Assembly (NCBI GenBank): GCA_902597875.1
Contig: CACJZK010000007.1
Location: forward strand, 1 to 41,195
Source of the DNA: an uncultured Pelagibacteraceae bacterium
GTDB lineage: Bacteria > Pseudomonadota > Alphaproteobacteria > Pelagibacterales > Pelagibacteraceae
Reading direction: 5' to 3'
Length of the DNA stretch: 41,195 nucleotides
The notes below the pieces were generated by a model. It was given only the letters and a program-made list of their open reading frames with translations. It had not been told where the DNA came from and made no database searches. The translations under genes and the position numbers were made by a program. Position 1 is the stretch's first letter; the number at the start of each line of letters is the position of its first letter. This document shows positions 9,378 to 20,352 of the stretch, piece by piece.

Positions 9378-10006
9378 ATTTTATATTCAAAATTCTGAGT
9401 ATCACTATTTACTTGAAGTTCTATCGCACCATTTCTTAAGTGAAATTTTCTAGCCATATCTGTTAAAGGCGACAATGTGATCAATCTATTTAAATGATTA
9501 GATTTTTTAATTTTCTTAAAAACCTCGTTAACTATTAGTTTTCCTCCTCCTTTTTTTTTAGACCAGACAGTATAGGCGATTGCAATTCTACCTACTTTTT
9601 GGTCTCTAAGCGCGCTTTGCAAGTAGGCATCTTTTGTCATCAAATCTAGTTCCTTAACTGTTTTTGGAACATCATTTGTAAATCCAAAACACATTATTGC
9701 ACAAATCTCTTTTTTGTATTTAACTCCATAAATTTTACGTCCAAAGCTAGTTCTAAACTTATTGTTAAGTTCTGGTCTCACCGGATCTTCATTAACATTA
9801 CATGATTTAAGCTCTATTAATTCCGCTCCTTTAATCCAATCAAAAAAAGTATCGATATTTTTATTTATAAGTTGTTTATTTTTTCGGATTCTTGCTTTAA
9901 TTCTGGGTTTGAATTTTTTGGTATTTTTTGAATAACTCTTTAAAGAGTTATTTTTTAAATATTTAGCAACCAGTTTTTCTCTTACGTTTTTTAATATTTC
10001 TCTCAT
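9374..10006 (-). CDS. GNAT-like protein of a type also seen in marine phages
   Basis: The 210-residue protein has a basic N-terminal 45 residues and a C-terminal half that looks like the core of a GNAT acetyltransferase. The beta strand IAIAYTVW is followed by KKKGGGKLI, resembling the acetyl-CoA pyrophosphate loop, and later by [18 protein letters not shown], reminiscent of the strand-helix end of the fold. From memory, proteins with this TLSP...ARxFHxxNGA ending occur in T4-like cyanophages and marine bacteria, with no known substrate. It is downstream of fabI in the same orientation after 87 bases and converges on pnp with overlapping stop codons. Substrate and role cannot be told from sequence. 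Confidence 0.6.
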   Translation of the reverse strand: MREILKNVREKLVAKYLKNNSLKSYSKNTKKFKPRIKARIRKNKQLINKNIDTFFDWIKGAELIELKSCNVNEDPVRPELNNKFRTSFGRKIYGVKYKKEICAIMCFGFTNDVPKTVKELDLMTKDAYLQSALRDQKVGRIAIAYTVWSKKKGGGKLIVNEVFKKIKKSNHLNRLITLSPLTDMARKFHLRNGAIELQVNSDTQNFEYKI

Positions 10007-10093
10007 TTTTTTAAAATTACTTTAACTTGATAAAGTTTAAATCTTCCTTACATAATTGTTATGATTTTATTTCAGCTATGCATTTTTTGCAGG

Positions 10094-10879
10094 TTAAGAA
10101 ATATTTTTGGGATCTGGCATCCCCGATTTATTATAACCAGCATCAACATAATGAATTTCACCCGTTACTCCCGCAGCAAGGTCGCTTAATAAATATAAAG
10201 CTGATTTGCCTACATCATCAATATCAACATTTCTCTTTAAAAATGAATGATCCGCACTCCATTTATATAAAAATTTTGCATCACCTATAGCTGAAGCTGC
10301 CAAAGTTTTTATTGGTCCAGCGCTGATAGCATTGACTCTTATTCCTTTTGAACCAAGATCTCTTGCAATATATTTAACACTAGACTCTAAAGCTGCCTTA
10401 CATACTCCCATAACATTATAGTTGGGTATTACTTTTGAAGACTCATAAGTTAAAGTTAACATGCTTGATCCACTTGTCATTATTTTAGAAGCTTCTTTTG
10501 CGACTTCAGTAAACGAAAAACAAGAAACCAACATGCTTTTAGTAAAATTTTCTCTTGTTGTATTAATGTATTCACCCGTTAATTCTGCTCGATCAGAAAA
10601 TGCAACAGCATGTACAACAAAATCAAGCTGTCCCCATTTTTCTTTAATTTCTTTAAAAGTATTTGTAATATCTTCTTTAGACTCTACGTTACAATTTATT
10701 AAAAATTTTGAACCAATTGACTCTGCTAAAGGAGTAACCCTTTTTTTTAAGGCATCACCCAAATATGTGAAAGCTAATTCTGCTCCATTTTGAGAAAGTT
10801 TTTTTGCTATTCCCCAAGCAATAGATCTTTCATTAGCCACTCCCATTATTAATCCCTTTTTACCTTTAATAAGACTCAT
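10094..10879 (-). CDS. fabI: Enoyl-[acyl-carrier-protein] reductase (NADH)
   Basis: FabI reduces the trans-2-enoyl-ACP double bond, the last step of each fatty acid elongation cycle. The 261-residue short-chain dehydrogenase-like protein shows the FabI-type nucleotide-binding segment GVANERSIAWGIAK (13-26) rather than the usual GxxxGxG. The catalytic Tyr154-x6-Lys161 lies in PNYNVMGVCK, with Tyr145 upstream, matching the FabI Y-(x)n-Y-x6-K pattern. It lies three bases downstream of fabB, the third gene of fabA-fabB-fabI. Confidence 0.95.
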   Translation of the reverse strand: MSLIKGKKGLIMGVANERSIAWGIAKKLSQNGAELAFTYLGDALKKRVTPLAESIGSKFLINCNVESKEDITNTFKEIKEKWGQLDFVVHAVAFSDRAELTGEYINTTRENFTKSMLVSCFSFTEVAKEASKIMTSGSSMLTLTYESSKVIPNYNVMGVCKAALESSVKYIARDLGSKGIRVNAISAGPIKTLAASAIGDAKFLYKWSADHSFLKRNVDIDDVGKSALYLLSDLAAGVTGEIHYVDAGYNKSGMPDPKNIS

Positions 10880-10882
10880 TAT

Positions 10883-12094
10883 TTATACCTTTTCAAAAAC
10901 TAAAGTTGCATTTGTTCCACCAAAACCAAAGCTGTTAGACATCACAGCGTTTAGAGTAATATTTTTTTCAACTTTTGTAACTATCGGGAATTTTTTAGCC
11001 TCTTCATCCATATCGTTGACATTTGCAGAAGCAGCAATAAAATTATTTTTCATCATTATCAAACTATAAATAGCTTCATGAACTGAAGCGGCACCTAGAG
11101 GATGACCCGAAAGTGATTTTGTTGAACTTATTTTAGGTATTTTATCTTTAAAAGCTTTTGAAACTGCTTGTAGTTCCGTGATATCACCTACTGGTGTAGA
11201 TGTGCCATGCGTATTGATGTAATCTATTTTATTTTTTGATGTTTTTAGAGCAATGTTCATACATCTAACTGCTCCTTCGCCGGATGGTGCAACCATATCT
11301 ATGCCATCAGAAGTAGCACCATACCCTGTAATTTCAGCATAAATATTTGCTCCTCTAGCTTTAGCATGCTCATACTCTTCCAAAACTAAAACACCACCTC
11401 CTCCAGCTATTACAAAACCATCTCTAGTTTTATCATATGGCCTTGAAGCTTTTTCAGGAGTTTCATTATATTTTGAAGACAGAGCTGTCATAGCATCGAA
11501 CATTGCTGTCATAGCCCAGTGTAATTCGTCACTTCCGCCAGCAAAAACTATTTTTTGTTTTCCATATTGAATTAGTTCTGTTCCATTTCCTATACAATGT
11601 CCGCTAGTTGCGCATGCAGAACTAATTGTATAATTAACACCTTTTATTTTAAATGGTACTGCCAGAGTAGCTGAAGCGGTACTAGCCATTGTTCTAGGCA
11701 CAATAAAAGGGCCCATCTTTTTTGGATTTTTTTCCCGAGTTTTATCTGAAGCTAAAATTACATTTTCTATTGAAGGACCTCCTGAGCCCATTACCATTCC
11801 TGTAAATTCGTTGCTAATTTCATTATCTTTCAATCCTGAGTCTTTTACCGCTTCAGCCATGGCAATATAGTTGTAAGCCGACCCGTTACCCATAAATCTC
11901 ATAATCTTTCTGTCTATATGATCTTCAATTTTTATATTAGGTTTCCCGTGTATATTGCTTTTTAAATTATGGTTTTTATACTCTTCGCAAAAAGTAATAC
12001 CTGATTTTGTATTCAACAATGAATCTAAAACTTCTTTTTGATTATTTCCTAAACAAGAAACTATTCCAACTCCTGTAATAACTACTCTTTTCAT
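10883..12094 (-). CDS. fabB: 3-oxoacyl-[acyl-carrier-protein] synthase I
   Basis: FabB is the condensing enzyme that elongates unsaturated acyl-ACPs made by FabA. The 403-residue protein shows the thiolase-fold active site: nucleophile C161 ([10 protein letters not shown]), H296 ([11 protein letters not shown]), K326 (STKSLSGHP) and H331. These sit two residues before the E. coli FabB numbering. The start codon overlaps the fabA stop by four bases, so translation is coupled. Pairing with fabA, not fabF/acpP, supports FabB over FabF. Confidence 0.95.
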   Translation of the reverse strand: MKRVVITGVGIVSCLGNNQKEVLDSLLNTKSGITFCEEYKNHNLKSNIHGKPNIKIEDHIDRKIMRFMGNGSAYNYIAMAEAVKDSGLKDNEISNEFTGMVMGSGGPSIENVILASDKTREKNPKKMGPFIVPRTMASTASATLAVPFKIKGVNYTISSACATSGHCIGNGTELIQYGKQKIVFAGGSDELHWAMTAMFDAMTALSSKYNETPEKASRPYDKTRDGFVIAGGGGVLVLEEYEHAKARGANIYAEITGYGATSDGIDMVAPSGEGAVRCMNIALKTSKNKIDYINTHGTSTPVGDITELQAVSKAFKDKIPKISSTKSLSGHPLGAASVHEAIYSLIMMKNNFIAASANVNDMDEEAKKFPIVTKVEKNITLNAVMSNSFGFGGTNATLVFEKV

Positions 12095-12597
12095 GATTTA
12101 AATAAACCTACTTTTAAATTTTCTGCTGCATATATTTTTTTCCCATCAGCTTTTAAAATACCGTTAGCTAAACCAACTGTTGTCCCTTCTTTAATAAGAA
12201 CTCTCTTCATATCTATCTCATAAGTTGCTAACTTAACATTTTTTAACACTTCACCAGTAAATTTTACAGAATTTACTCCTAAAGCCCTTCCTTTACCAGG
12301 GTTACCAAGCCAACCCAAATAAAAACCTACTAGTTGCCACATAGCATCCAAACCTAAACAGCCGGGCATAACCGAATCATTTTTAAAGTGACATTCGAAA
12401 AACCACAAACTATCTTTTATATCTAGTTCAGCTTTAATTAATCCTTTTTTAAAAGTTCCTTTATTCTCCCTAATTTCTGATATTCTGTCAAACATGAGCA
12501 TAGGAGGTAGTGGTAACTTTGCATTTCCAGGCCCAAAAAGCTTACCGTTACCGCAATCTATTAGCTCTTGGTAGTTGTAAGACGATTTTTTATTCAT
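12091..12597 (-). CDS. fabA: 3-hydroxydecanoyl-ACP dehydratase/isomerase
   Basis: FabA dehydrates 3-hydroxydecanoyl-ACP and isomerises the product to cis-3-decenoyl-ACP, the entry to anaerobic unsaturated fatty acid synthesis. The 168-residue hotdog-fold protein has catalytic His70 (FFECHFKND) and Asp84 ([10 protein letters not shown]), identical in position to E. coli FabA. It is the first gene of the fabA-fabB-fabI operon and is divergent from irr across 79 bases, an arrangement known from other alphaproteobacteria. Confidence 0.96.
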   Translation of the reverse strand: MNKKSSYNYQELIDCGNGKLFGPGNAKLPLPPMLMFDRISEIRENKGTFKKGLIKAELDIKDSLWFFECHFKNDSVMPGCLGLDAMWQLVGFYLGWLGNPGKGRALGVNSVKFTGEVLKNVKLATYEIDMKRVLIKEGTTVGLANGILKADGKKIYAAENLKVGLFKS

Positions 12598-12676
12598 AAA
12601 AATTAAATAATATTTACTTTATTAAAGATAATTATAATATACAATTAACTATAGTATTAATAAAATAGACTAAAAT
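12598..12676. promoter_or_regulatory. Divergent fabA/irr promoter region with overlapping -10 boxes
   Basis: This 79-base spacer contains ATTATAAT at 12631-12638, which reads TATAAT on both strands (12633-12638 for irr, 12636 back to 12631 for fabA). Either -10 would give a leader of about 28-32 bases. No good -35 hexamer is visible on either side, and I do not find an Irr-type palindrome like the one upstream of katG. Confidence 0.35.
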
Positions 12677-13093
12677 ATGAACAATAATCAAATATTTGTC
12701 AAAAAGCTTAGATCTTCAGGTTTAAGACCAACTAAGCAAAGATTACATATCTGCAAAGTCTTATTTGATAGAAAAGATACTTTTCATTTCACAATAAATG
12801 ATTTGGCTGATCTTGTACAAAGACAGTTAAATAAAAAAATCTCATTAGCTACAATCTATAATACGGTTCATGCATTCAAAAAAAAAGGTTATTTAAAAGA
12901 AATTTCTATTAATAGTGATAAAAATTATTTTGATACTAACATTTCTAATCATCACCATTTTTTTAATGAAGGGACTAATGAACTTATAGATCTTAAGGAC
13001 AAAGATGTAGGGAGAATAAAAATCAAAAAAAATATCCCAGGAAAAAAAATAAAATTTATAGAAGTTATCGTTAAAATTGCAAATAATAATTAA
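12677..13093 (+). CDS. irr: Fur-family iron response regulator Irr
   Basis: Irr is the haem-responsive Fur-family regulator of alphaproteobacteria; it is active in low iron and is inactivated or degraded when haem is available. The 138-residue protein has the Fur winged helix (LRPTKQR, then ISLATIYNTVHAFKKKGYL). It has the Irr-typical segment FDTNISNHHHFF with three histidines at 92-94, the haem-linked HxH-type region. The structural zinc CxxC pairs of ordinary Fur are missing; C26 is the only cysteine. The divergent fabA neighbour is the classic alphaproteobacterial irr context. A palindrome resembling an Irr box lies 40 bases downstream of its stop codon, in front of katG. Confidence 0.85.
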   Translation: MNNNQIFVKKLRSSGLRPTKQRLHICKVLFDRKDTFHFTINDLADLVQRQLNKKISLATIYNTVHAFKKKGYLKEISINSDKNYFDTNISNHHHFFNEGTNELIDLKDKDVGRIKIKKNIPGKKIKFIEVIVKIANNN

Positions 13094-13132
13094 TATTAAG
13101 TAAATAAAAATCCAAAAAATTAAAAAAAATAG

Positions 13133-13149
13133 ATTAGAACTATTCTAAT
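13133..13149. promoter_or_regulatory. Perfect 17-bp palindrome resembling an Irr (ICE) operator
   Basis: ATTAGAA-CTA-TTCTAAT is a perfect inverted repeat of 7+3+7 bases. From memory, the iron control element bound by Irr in alphaproteobacteria reads approximately TTTAGAA-N3-TTCTAAA, so the inner six bases of each arm match. It lies three bases upstream of the katG -35 hexamer and just after the irr gene. Position upstream of -35 would suit activation, but repression is possible too. Confidence 0.65.
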
Positions 13150-13152
13150 GTG

Positions 13153-15629
<2,477 letters not shown>

Positions 15630-15634
15630 ATTTA

Positions 15635-16084
15635 TTATAGTCTGCCCCAAAGATTCTCTTTTTTTATCCAACCTACAAATTTATCTACTTTAATTTTACA
15701 CCATTCACTTTTACATTTTAAAACCCTACATAACTTTCCTTTGGCTAAAACCACTAGAGGCTTTGAATATAAAGTTGGATTACTAAAAACTAAAATATTT
15801 TCTTCCAAAGTAATAGCTGCTTTCTTTTTTGATAATTGAGAAACGTGTATCCATCCATTATTATTTTCATGGTCTCTTATCTTTCTAAAATTATCTGATT
15901 TATCTTGAACTAATACCGGTAAATATTTTTTCTTGTAAAATAATTTAATTGGATACTCAAAAGAAGGTCCTTGTCTTAAATTAACCTTATCATTTCGTAG
16001 AGTTAAAAAGTACTCATCAGCAGAGTAGGAATTTGAGTAGAGTGCAATCAAAAAACTAAAACCAAATAATATTTTTTTAATCAT
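15635..16084 (-). CDS. Exported bacterial SH3-domain protein
   Basis: The 149-residue protein begins with a likely signal peptide (MIKKILFGFSFLIALYSNSYSA), cleaved near residue 22. Two SH3-like repeats follow: one at about 30-85 (VNLRQGPSFEYPI, ending NGWIHVSQL) and one at about 95-147 (ending GWIKKENLWG). This matches the SH3_4 (DUF1058) type common in alphaproteobacteria, thought to act in the periplasm, perhaps on peptidoglycan. Its start overlaps the preceding MoeB/ThiF-like gene by eight bases. It converges on the DUF2061 gene with only five bases between stops. Confidence 0.75.
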   Translation of the reverse strand: MIKKILFGFSFLIALYSNSYSADEYFLTLRNDKVNLRQGPSFEYPIKLFYKKKYLPVLVQDKSDNFRKIRDHENNNGWIHVSQLSKKKAAITLEENILVFSNPTLYSKPLVVLAKGKLCRVLKCKSEWCKIKVDKFVGWIKKENLWGRL

Positions 16085-16835
16085 TTTGGTTTATACATCT
16101 ATTAATACATCGCGGATTTTTTGATAGTTTAATTTTTCTAAATTCTGGTTTTAAAGAATTGAAAACTATCATTTTTCCCAATAGGTCGTCTTTGACATTT
16201 AGAATGGTTTTTATAACCTCGTTAGCCTGCATAGTTCCCATAACACCAGCTAAAGTTGAAACTATACCGTCAGTGTCACAATTATTTTCATTCTCAGGAA
16301 TTTTGGGCATAAAACATCTGAAACAAGGAGTTTTTTTTTTAAAATTAAATTTAAATATTTGCCCATCAAATTTACTAATAGCAGCCGAAATTAATATTTT
16401 TTTGTTTTTAAGGCAATAATCATTGATTAAGTATCTGGTTTCAAAATTGTCTGTTCCATCGCAAATAATGTCATATTCTTTAAAAATTTTATCTACATTT
16501 TTTTTATCTATTTTTATTTTATAGGTTTTGATGTTTATTTTTTTATTTATTTCTTTAATTCTTTTTTTTGTTAGATCAACTTTGTACTTACCTATATCTT
16601 TATAATTGAAAAGTATTTGCCTATTTAAATTGCTCAATTCAATTTTATCATGATCTACAATACCTATTCTTCCTACACCTGTATTCGCTAAATAAAGCAA
16701 TAATGGACAACCTAGACCTCCAGCACCCACAACCAAAACTTTAGCTGAGAAAATCTTTTTTTGCCCAATTATACCAATTTGTTTTAATATGATTTGTCTG
16801 GAAAATCTTGTTAAATCCTTAGAAGTAACTTTCAT
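16077..16835 (-). CDS. MoeB/ThiF/HesA-family adenylyltransferase
   Basis: Proteins of this E1-like family adenylate the C-terminal glycine of ubiquitin-like sulfur carriers (MoaD for molybdopterin, ThiS for thiamine). The 252-residue protein has the nucleotide loop VVGAGGLGCP at about 35-44, the NLNRQILF arginine motif, and CDGTDNFETRYLIN. The zinc cysteines appear as CFRC and, near the end, CINRC (C-x3-C in place of the usual C-x2-C). No moaD or thiS lies nearby, so MoeB and ThiF cannot be separated. The stop of coaBC and this start overlap by one base. Confidence 0.85.
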   Translation of the reverse strand: MKVTSKDLTRFSRQIILKQIGIIGQKKIFSAKVLVVGAGGLGCPLLLYLANTGVGRIGIVDHDKIELSNLNRQILFNYKDIGKYKVDLTKKRIKEINKKINIKTYKIKIDKKNVDKIFKEYDIICDGTDNFETRYLINDYCLKNKKILISAAISKFDGQIFKFNFKKKTPCFRCFMPKIPENENNCDTDGIVSTLAGVMGTMQANEVIKTILNVKDDLLGKMIVFNSLKPEFRKIKLSKNPRCINRCINQND

Positions 16836-18058
16836 TAATTAATATTTTTGTCATTAATTAAAAAATTATCAACTATTTTTTTTACTATAATAGATGCTAT
16901 ATAACTTTTTTTATTTCTTGAAATAGTTTCAATCTTACCTTTTTTGTCTATAAAAGAAACTTTGTTATAATCTACGTTAAACCCTGTATTTTTTTTTGAT
17001 ACATCATTGGCAATAATAAAGTCACAATATTTTTCCCTAAGTTTAACCATTGAGTTTTTGATTAAATCATTTGTTTCAGCTGAGAAGCCAACTACTATTT
17101 TCGGCCTAAGCTTATTATTTTTTCCTAGGTAGTTTAATATATCAATATTTTTTTTAAGTTTTATTGGGCCAATCTCATCCTTTTTGAGCTTATTTTTATT
17201 AGTAAATTTTGGTTTAAAATCAGATACAGCGGCAGCACATATAGCTATATCTACGGGCAAAAGTTTTTTTACTTCTAATAACATTTGATCAGCAGTTTTT
17301 ACTTTCTTTATCTTTAATCCTTTGTGAGTATTAGTTACAGAAGGACCAGCGATGAGTGTTGTTTTAATTCCAAATTTCGAAAGCGCTAAGGCAATTTCAT
17401 ATCCTTGTTTGCCACTTGACTCATTAGATATATATCTTACAGGATCAATATATTCTCTCGTGGGTCCTGAAGTTACGAGTGCGCTTAGATTTTTTTTCTT
17501 TAAAAAATTTTTATTTTTAAAATAAGTTGAAAGATAGGAGAATATTTGTCTGGGGCTAGACATTTTTCCTTCACCGTATTCTCCACATGCCATTTCACCA
17601 CTTGTAGGGCCTATAAATTTGTACCCATACCCAACGAGTGTTTTAAAATTCTCTTGTGTAGCTTTATGCAACCACATTCTGACATTCATAGCAGGAACTA
17701 AAATAATATCTTTATTTGAAGCTAAGATTACCGTGGTAGCTAAATCTTCTGCTCTCCCTGATTTAAGTTTAGATAGAAAATTTGCAGTAGCTGGTAAAAC
17801 TAGGATTATATCTGCCCATCTAGATAAGGAAATATGATCTATTTCAGACTCATTATTAGCATCAAAAATATCTTCATAAACTTTACTTTTTGTTAAAGCT
17901 GAAATAGATAATGGTGTAACAAAATTTTTTCCACTTTTAGTAAGTATGGTTTTTATATCAGCACTTTTTTTTTTCAATAATCTTACAAGATCCAGTGCTT
18001 TATAGGCAGATATTCCCCCACCAATCACAAGAAGTATTTTTTTGTTTTTTAATGTCAT
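16835..18058 (-). CDS. coaBC: Bifunctional phosphopantothenoylcysteine synthetase/decarboxylase
   Basis: CoaBC carries out two steps of coenzyme A synthesis: joining cysteine to 4'-phosphopantothenate and decarboxylating the product to 4'-phosphopantetheine. The 407-residue protein has the N-terminal flavoprotein CoaC domain with the active-site histidine in DHISLSRWAD, the PxMNxxMW motif (VPAMNVRMW) and the cysteine of SGEMACGEYGEGKM. The CoaB domain begins about residue 190 with TSGPTREYIDPVRYISNESSG. It lies six bases after ubiB in the ubiE-ubiB-coaBC order seen in other alphaproteobacteria. The dut gene that often follows there is absent. Confidence 0.95.
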   Translation of the reverse strand: MTLKNKKILLVIGGGISAYKALDLVRLLKKKSADIKTILTKSGKNFVTPLSISALTKSKVYEDIFDANNESEIDHISLSRWADIILVLPATANFLSKLKSGRAEDLATTVILASNKDIILVPAMNVRMWLHKATQENFKTLVGYGYKFIGPTSGEMACGEYGEGKMSSPRQIFSYLSTYFKNKNFLKKKNLSALVTSGPTREYIDPVRYISNESSGKQGYEIALALSKFGIKTTLIAGPSVTNTHKGLKIKKVKTADQMLLEVKKLLPVDIAICAAAVSDFKPKFTNKNKLKKDEIGPIKLKKNIDILNYLGKNNKLRPKIVVGFSAETNDLIKNSMVKLREKYCDFIIANDVSKKNTGFNVDYNKVSFIDKKGKIETISRNKKSYIASIIVKKIVDNFLINDKNIN

Positions 18059-18064
18059 TTATAA

Positions 18065-19633
18065 TTAAAATACTATTAACATTAATATTACAATACCTAA
18101 TATAGTTATTAATATATTATTTCTAAGATTTTTTAATCTCATCTGTTCTATTTCTAAATTTTTATTGTTTGAGACATCCAGATTCAGCTTACCCTCTGCT
18201 ATCAATTGAAGGGCATAATCCGCTCTATCCATAAAATTTGGAAAATCGGGTATCCTTTTTAAAATTTCGCTTGAAGTGTTAATTGCTCCCTCGATACTTG
18301 CTTTAGGTCCCTTTAAATCTTTTATCCAACTTTCTAAAATTGGTTTTGAAACCTCCCAAATATTTGTTTCCGGGTAAAGTTTTCTTGCTACACCTTCTAC
18401 AACTACCATTGTTTTTTGTAATAAAAGCAAAGGTGTTTGAGTTGCCATATTAAATTTTTCTGTTATTTCAAATAATTGCGCCAATAAGTTACCACCTGAT
18501 ATATTTTTTATAGATTGACCGAATATTGGCTCCCCTACTGATCTTAGGGCTTGAGCAAACTTTTCTTTAGACTCATTTTTTGGAACCAAGCCTGCTTGAA
18601 AATGGACCTCTGCAACTTTTACATAATCTCTTTTAATAAAGCCGTAAAGAATTTCAGCTAAATATTTTCTGTTATTTTTGTCAAGTCTTCCCATTATACC
18701 AAAGTCTACAGGAATAATATTTCCCTTATGATCTACAAATAAATTTCCTTGATGCATGTCGGCATGAAAAAATCCATCTCTTATAGCTTGTTTTAAAAAA
18801 TGCTGAATAAGATTTTCTGCTAATTGCTTCAAGTTTACACCATCTTTTCGCAAAATTTCATACTCTCTAATTGAAACAGCATTTACTTTATCTAAAGTAA
18901 GAATTTTTTTAGACGTGAAATTCCAATAAATTTTAGGAACATTAAAACCTATGTCATTTTTTGTATTTTCATAAAGTTCGTTTGCTGCAGCAGCTTCAAA
19001 TCTTAAGTCCATTTCTATATTTGTAATTTCTTTTAATAGAAAAATTACTTCAACAAGCTTTAATCTTTTTGTTTTTGAAATTGTATTTTCTATTATGTAT
19101 GCTAGAAGCATTAAAGCATCTAACTCCTCATTAAATAATTTTTCGATATCTGGTCGAAGTATTTTAATTGCAACTTCCTTGTTTTCACCATCAACATTTA
19201 TCTTAGCAATATGAACTTGAGCAATCGAAGCAGCAGCAATTGGTTCTGAAATTTCAGTTATATTTTTAAAATTATCTTCACCAAGTTCGTTTTTGATAAT
19301 TCCTTTTGCTTGGCTAACATCAACAGCCGGAAGCTTATCTTGTAATTTAACTAAATCATCAGCTAGTTTTTCTCCAATAATATCTGGTCTAGTTGCTAAA
19401 AATTGTCCTAACTTAATAAATGTTGTTCCCATTCCTTGGAGGGCTTCACAAAGTTTCTCCCCAGGTTTATGTAAACTATTATTAAGGCCATTTTTATTTG
19501 AGCCTATAGACATTAAATTAAAGAATATTTTTACGAGAAAAGGAATATTATAAATTTCATCTACCGTATCTATTGCTCCAGAAACAGCTAACTTTCTAGA
19601 AATTTTAAATAACTGATTAATTCTTTTAAACAT
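18065..19633 (-). CDS. ubiB: Ubiquinone biosynthesis ATPase/kinase-like protein UbiB
   Basis: UbiB is an atypical protein-kinase-like ATPase of the UbiB/ADCK/ABC1 family that supports ubiquinone synthesis at the membrane. The 522-residue protein contains the family KxGQ motif (FIKLGQFLATRPDIIG), the AAASIAQVH alanine-rich loop that replaces the kinase glycine loop, HADMHQGNLFVD (catalytic loop) and VDFGIMG. A single hydrophobic stretch of about 18 residues ends the protein, consistent with a C-terminal membrane anchor. It lies two bases after ubiE, giving a tight ubiE-ubiB-coaBC operon. Confidence 0.94.
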   Translation of the reverse strand: MFKRINQLFKISRKLAVSGAIDTVDEIYNIPFLVKIFFNLMSIGSNKNGLNNSLHKPGEKLCEALQGMGTTFIKLGQFLATRPDIIGEKLADDLVKLQDKLPAVDVSQAKGIIKNELGEDNFKNITEISEPIAAASIAQVHIAKINVDGENKEVAIKILRPDIEKLFNEELDALMLLAYIIENTISKTKRLKLVEVIFLLKEITNIEMDLRFEAAAANELYENTKNDIGFNVPKIYWNFTSKKILTLDKVNAVSIREYEILRKDGVNLKQLAENLIQHFLKQAIRDGFFHADMHQGNLFVDHKGNIIPVDFGIMGRLDKNNRKYLAEILYGFIKRDYVKVAEVHFQAGLVPKNESKEKFAQALRSVGEPIFGQSIKNISGGNLLAQLFEITEKFNMATQTPLLLLQKTMVVVEGVARKLYPETNIWEVSKPILESWIKDLKGPKASIEGAINTSSEILKRIPDFPNFMDRADYALQLIAEGKLNLDVSNNKNLEIEQMRLKNLRNNILITILGIVILMLIVF

Positions 19634-19635
19634 GT

Positions 19636-20340
19636 TTAGATTTTCCAGCCCGAATGAATAGCTGAAATTCCGTTTGAAAGGTTTCTATATTCAACTTTTG
19701 AAAAACCATTTTTATAAATTAATTCTAATAGCTCTTTTTGGTTGTAAAAATTTTCAATACTTTCCACTAAATATTTGTACGGCTCTGAGTTACCTACAAC
19801 GAACCTACCAATTATTGGAATAGTTTTTGAGTATTGCTTATAAAATTTTTGTAAAATTTCATTTTCAATGTGAGAAAATTCTAGACACATAAATCTTCCA
19901 CCTACCTTTAATACTCTAAAAGCTTCCTTTAAACAAAGATTAATATCTGAAACATTTCTTATTCCAAAGCTTATTGAATAGAAATCAAAGGTGTTGTCTT
20001 TAAAAGGTAGTCTTTCTGCTTTTCCCATCTTCCATTTGATATTTTTATATTTTTTAAGCTTATTAATTCCGATTTGAATCATTTCTTTATTTGGTTCAAC
20101 ACAATTAATTTCACATTGATTATTTGTTTTTTCTGAAAAAATTTTTGGTATATCACCTGTCCCTGATGCTATATCTATTAACTTGCTATTTTTATGTGGC
20201 CTCATCCATTCAACCATATTTTTTTTCCATAGTCTGTGCACCCCTAAAGACATTATATCATTCATTAAATCATATTTCTTGTGAACCTTACTAAATACGG
20301 AGTTGACTAGTTTTGTTTTATCTTGATTATATAACTTCAT
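19636..20340 (-). CDS. ubiE: Ubiquinone/menaquinone C-methyltransferase UbiE
   Basis: UbiE is the SAM-dependent C-methyltransferase that methylates the benzoquinol ring in ubiquinone synthesis (and demethylmenaquinol in organisms that make menaquinone). The 234-residue protein has the class I SAM motif LIDIASGTGDIPKIF at about 55-69, the PFKDNTFDFYSISFGIRNV segment and LKVGGRFMCLEFS. It is divergent from mutM with only 11 bases between start codons, so the promoters must overlap coding sequence. A TATAAT on the minus strand (20352 to 20347) would put transcription start at or next to the ATG. Confidence 0.95.
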   Translation of the reverse strand: MKLYNQDKTKLVNSVFSKVHKKYDLMNDIMSLGVHRLWKKNMVEWMRPHKNSKLIDIASGTGDIPKIFSEKTNNQCEINCVEPNKEMIQIGINKLKKYKNIKWKMGKAERLPFKDNTFDFYSISFGIRNVSDINLCLKEAFRVLKVGGRFMCLEFSHIENEILQKFYKQYSKTIPIIGRFVVGNSEPYKYLVESIENFYNQKELLELIYKNGFSKVEYRNLSNGISAIHSGWKI

Positions 20341-20346
20341 AAAGGA

Positions 20347-20352
20347 ATTATA
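20347..20352 (-). promoter_or_regulatory. Possible -10 box of ubiE
   Basis: On the minus strand this reads TATAAT, ending seven bases before the ubiE ATG, which would give a leaderless mRNA. The -35 region (TTCAAC about 17 bases upstream, inside mutM) is a poor match, so the call rests on the -10 and its position. Confidence 0.35.

Noticed and set aside
10027-10290. 87-codon plus-strand frame over the fabI 3' end
   Set aside because: It lies mostly antisense to conserved fabI sequence and has no recognisable features.
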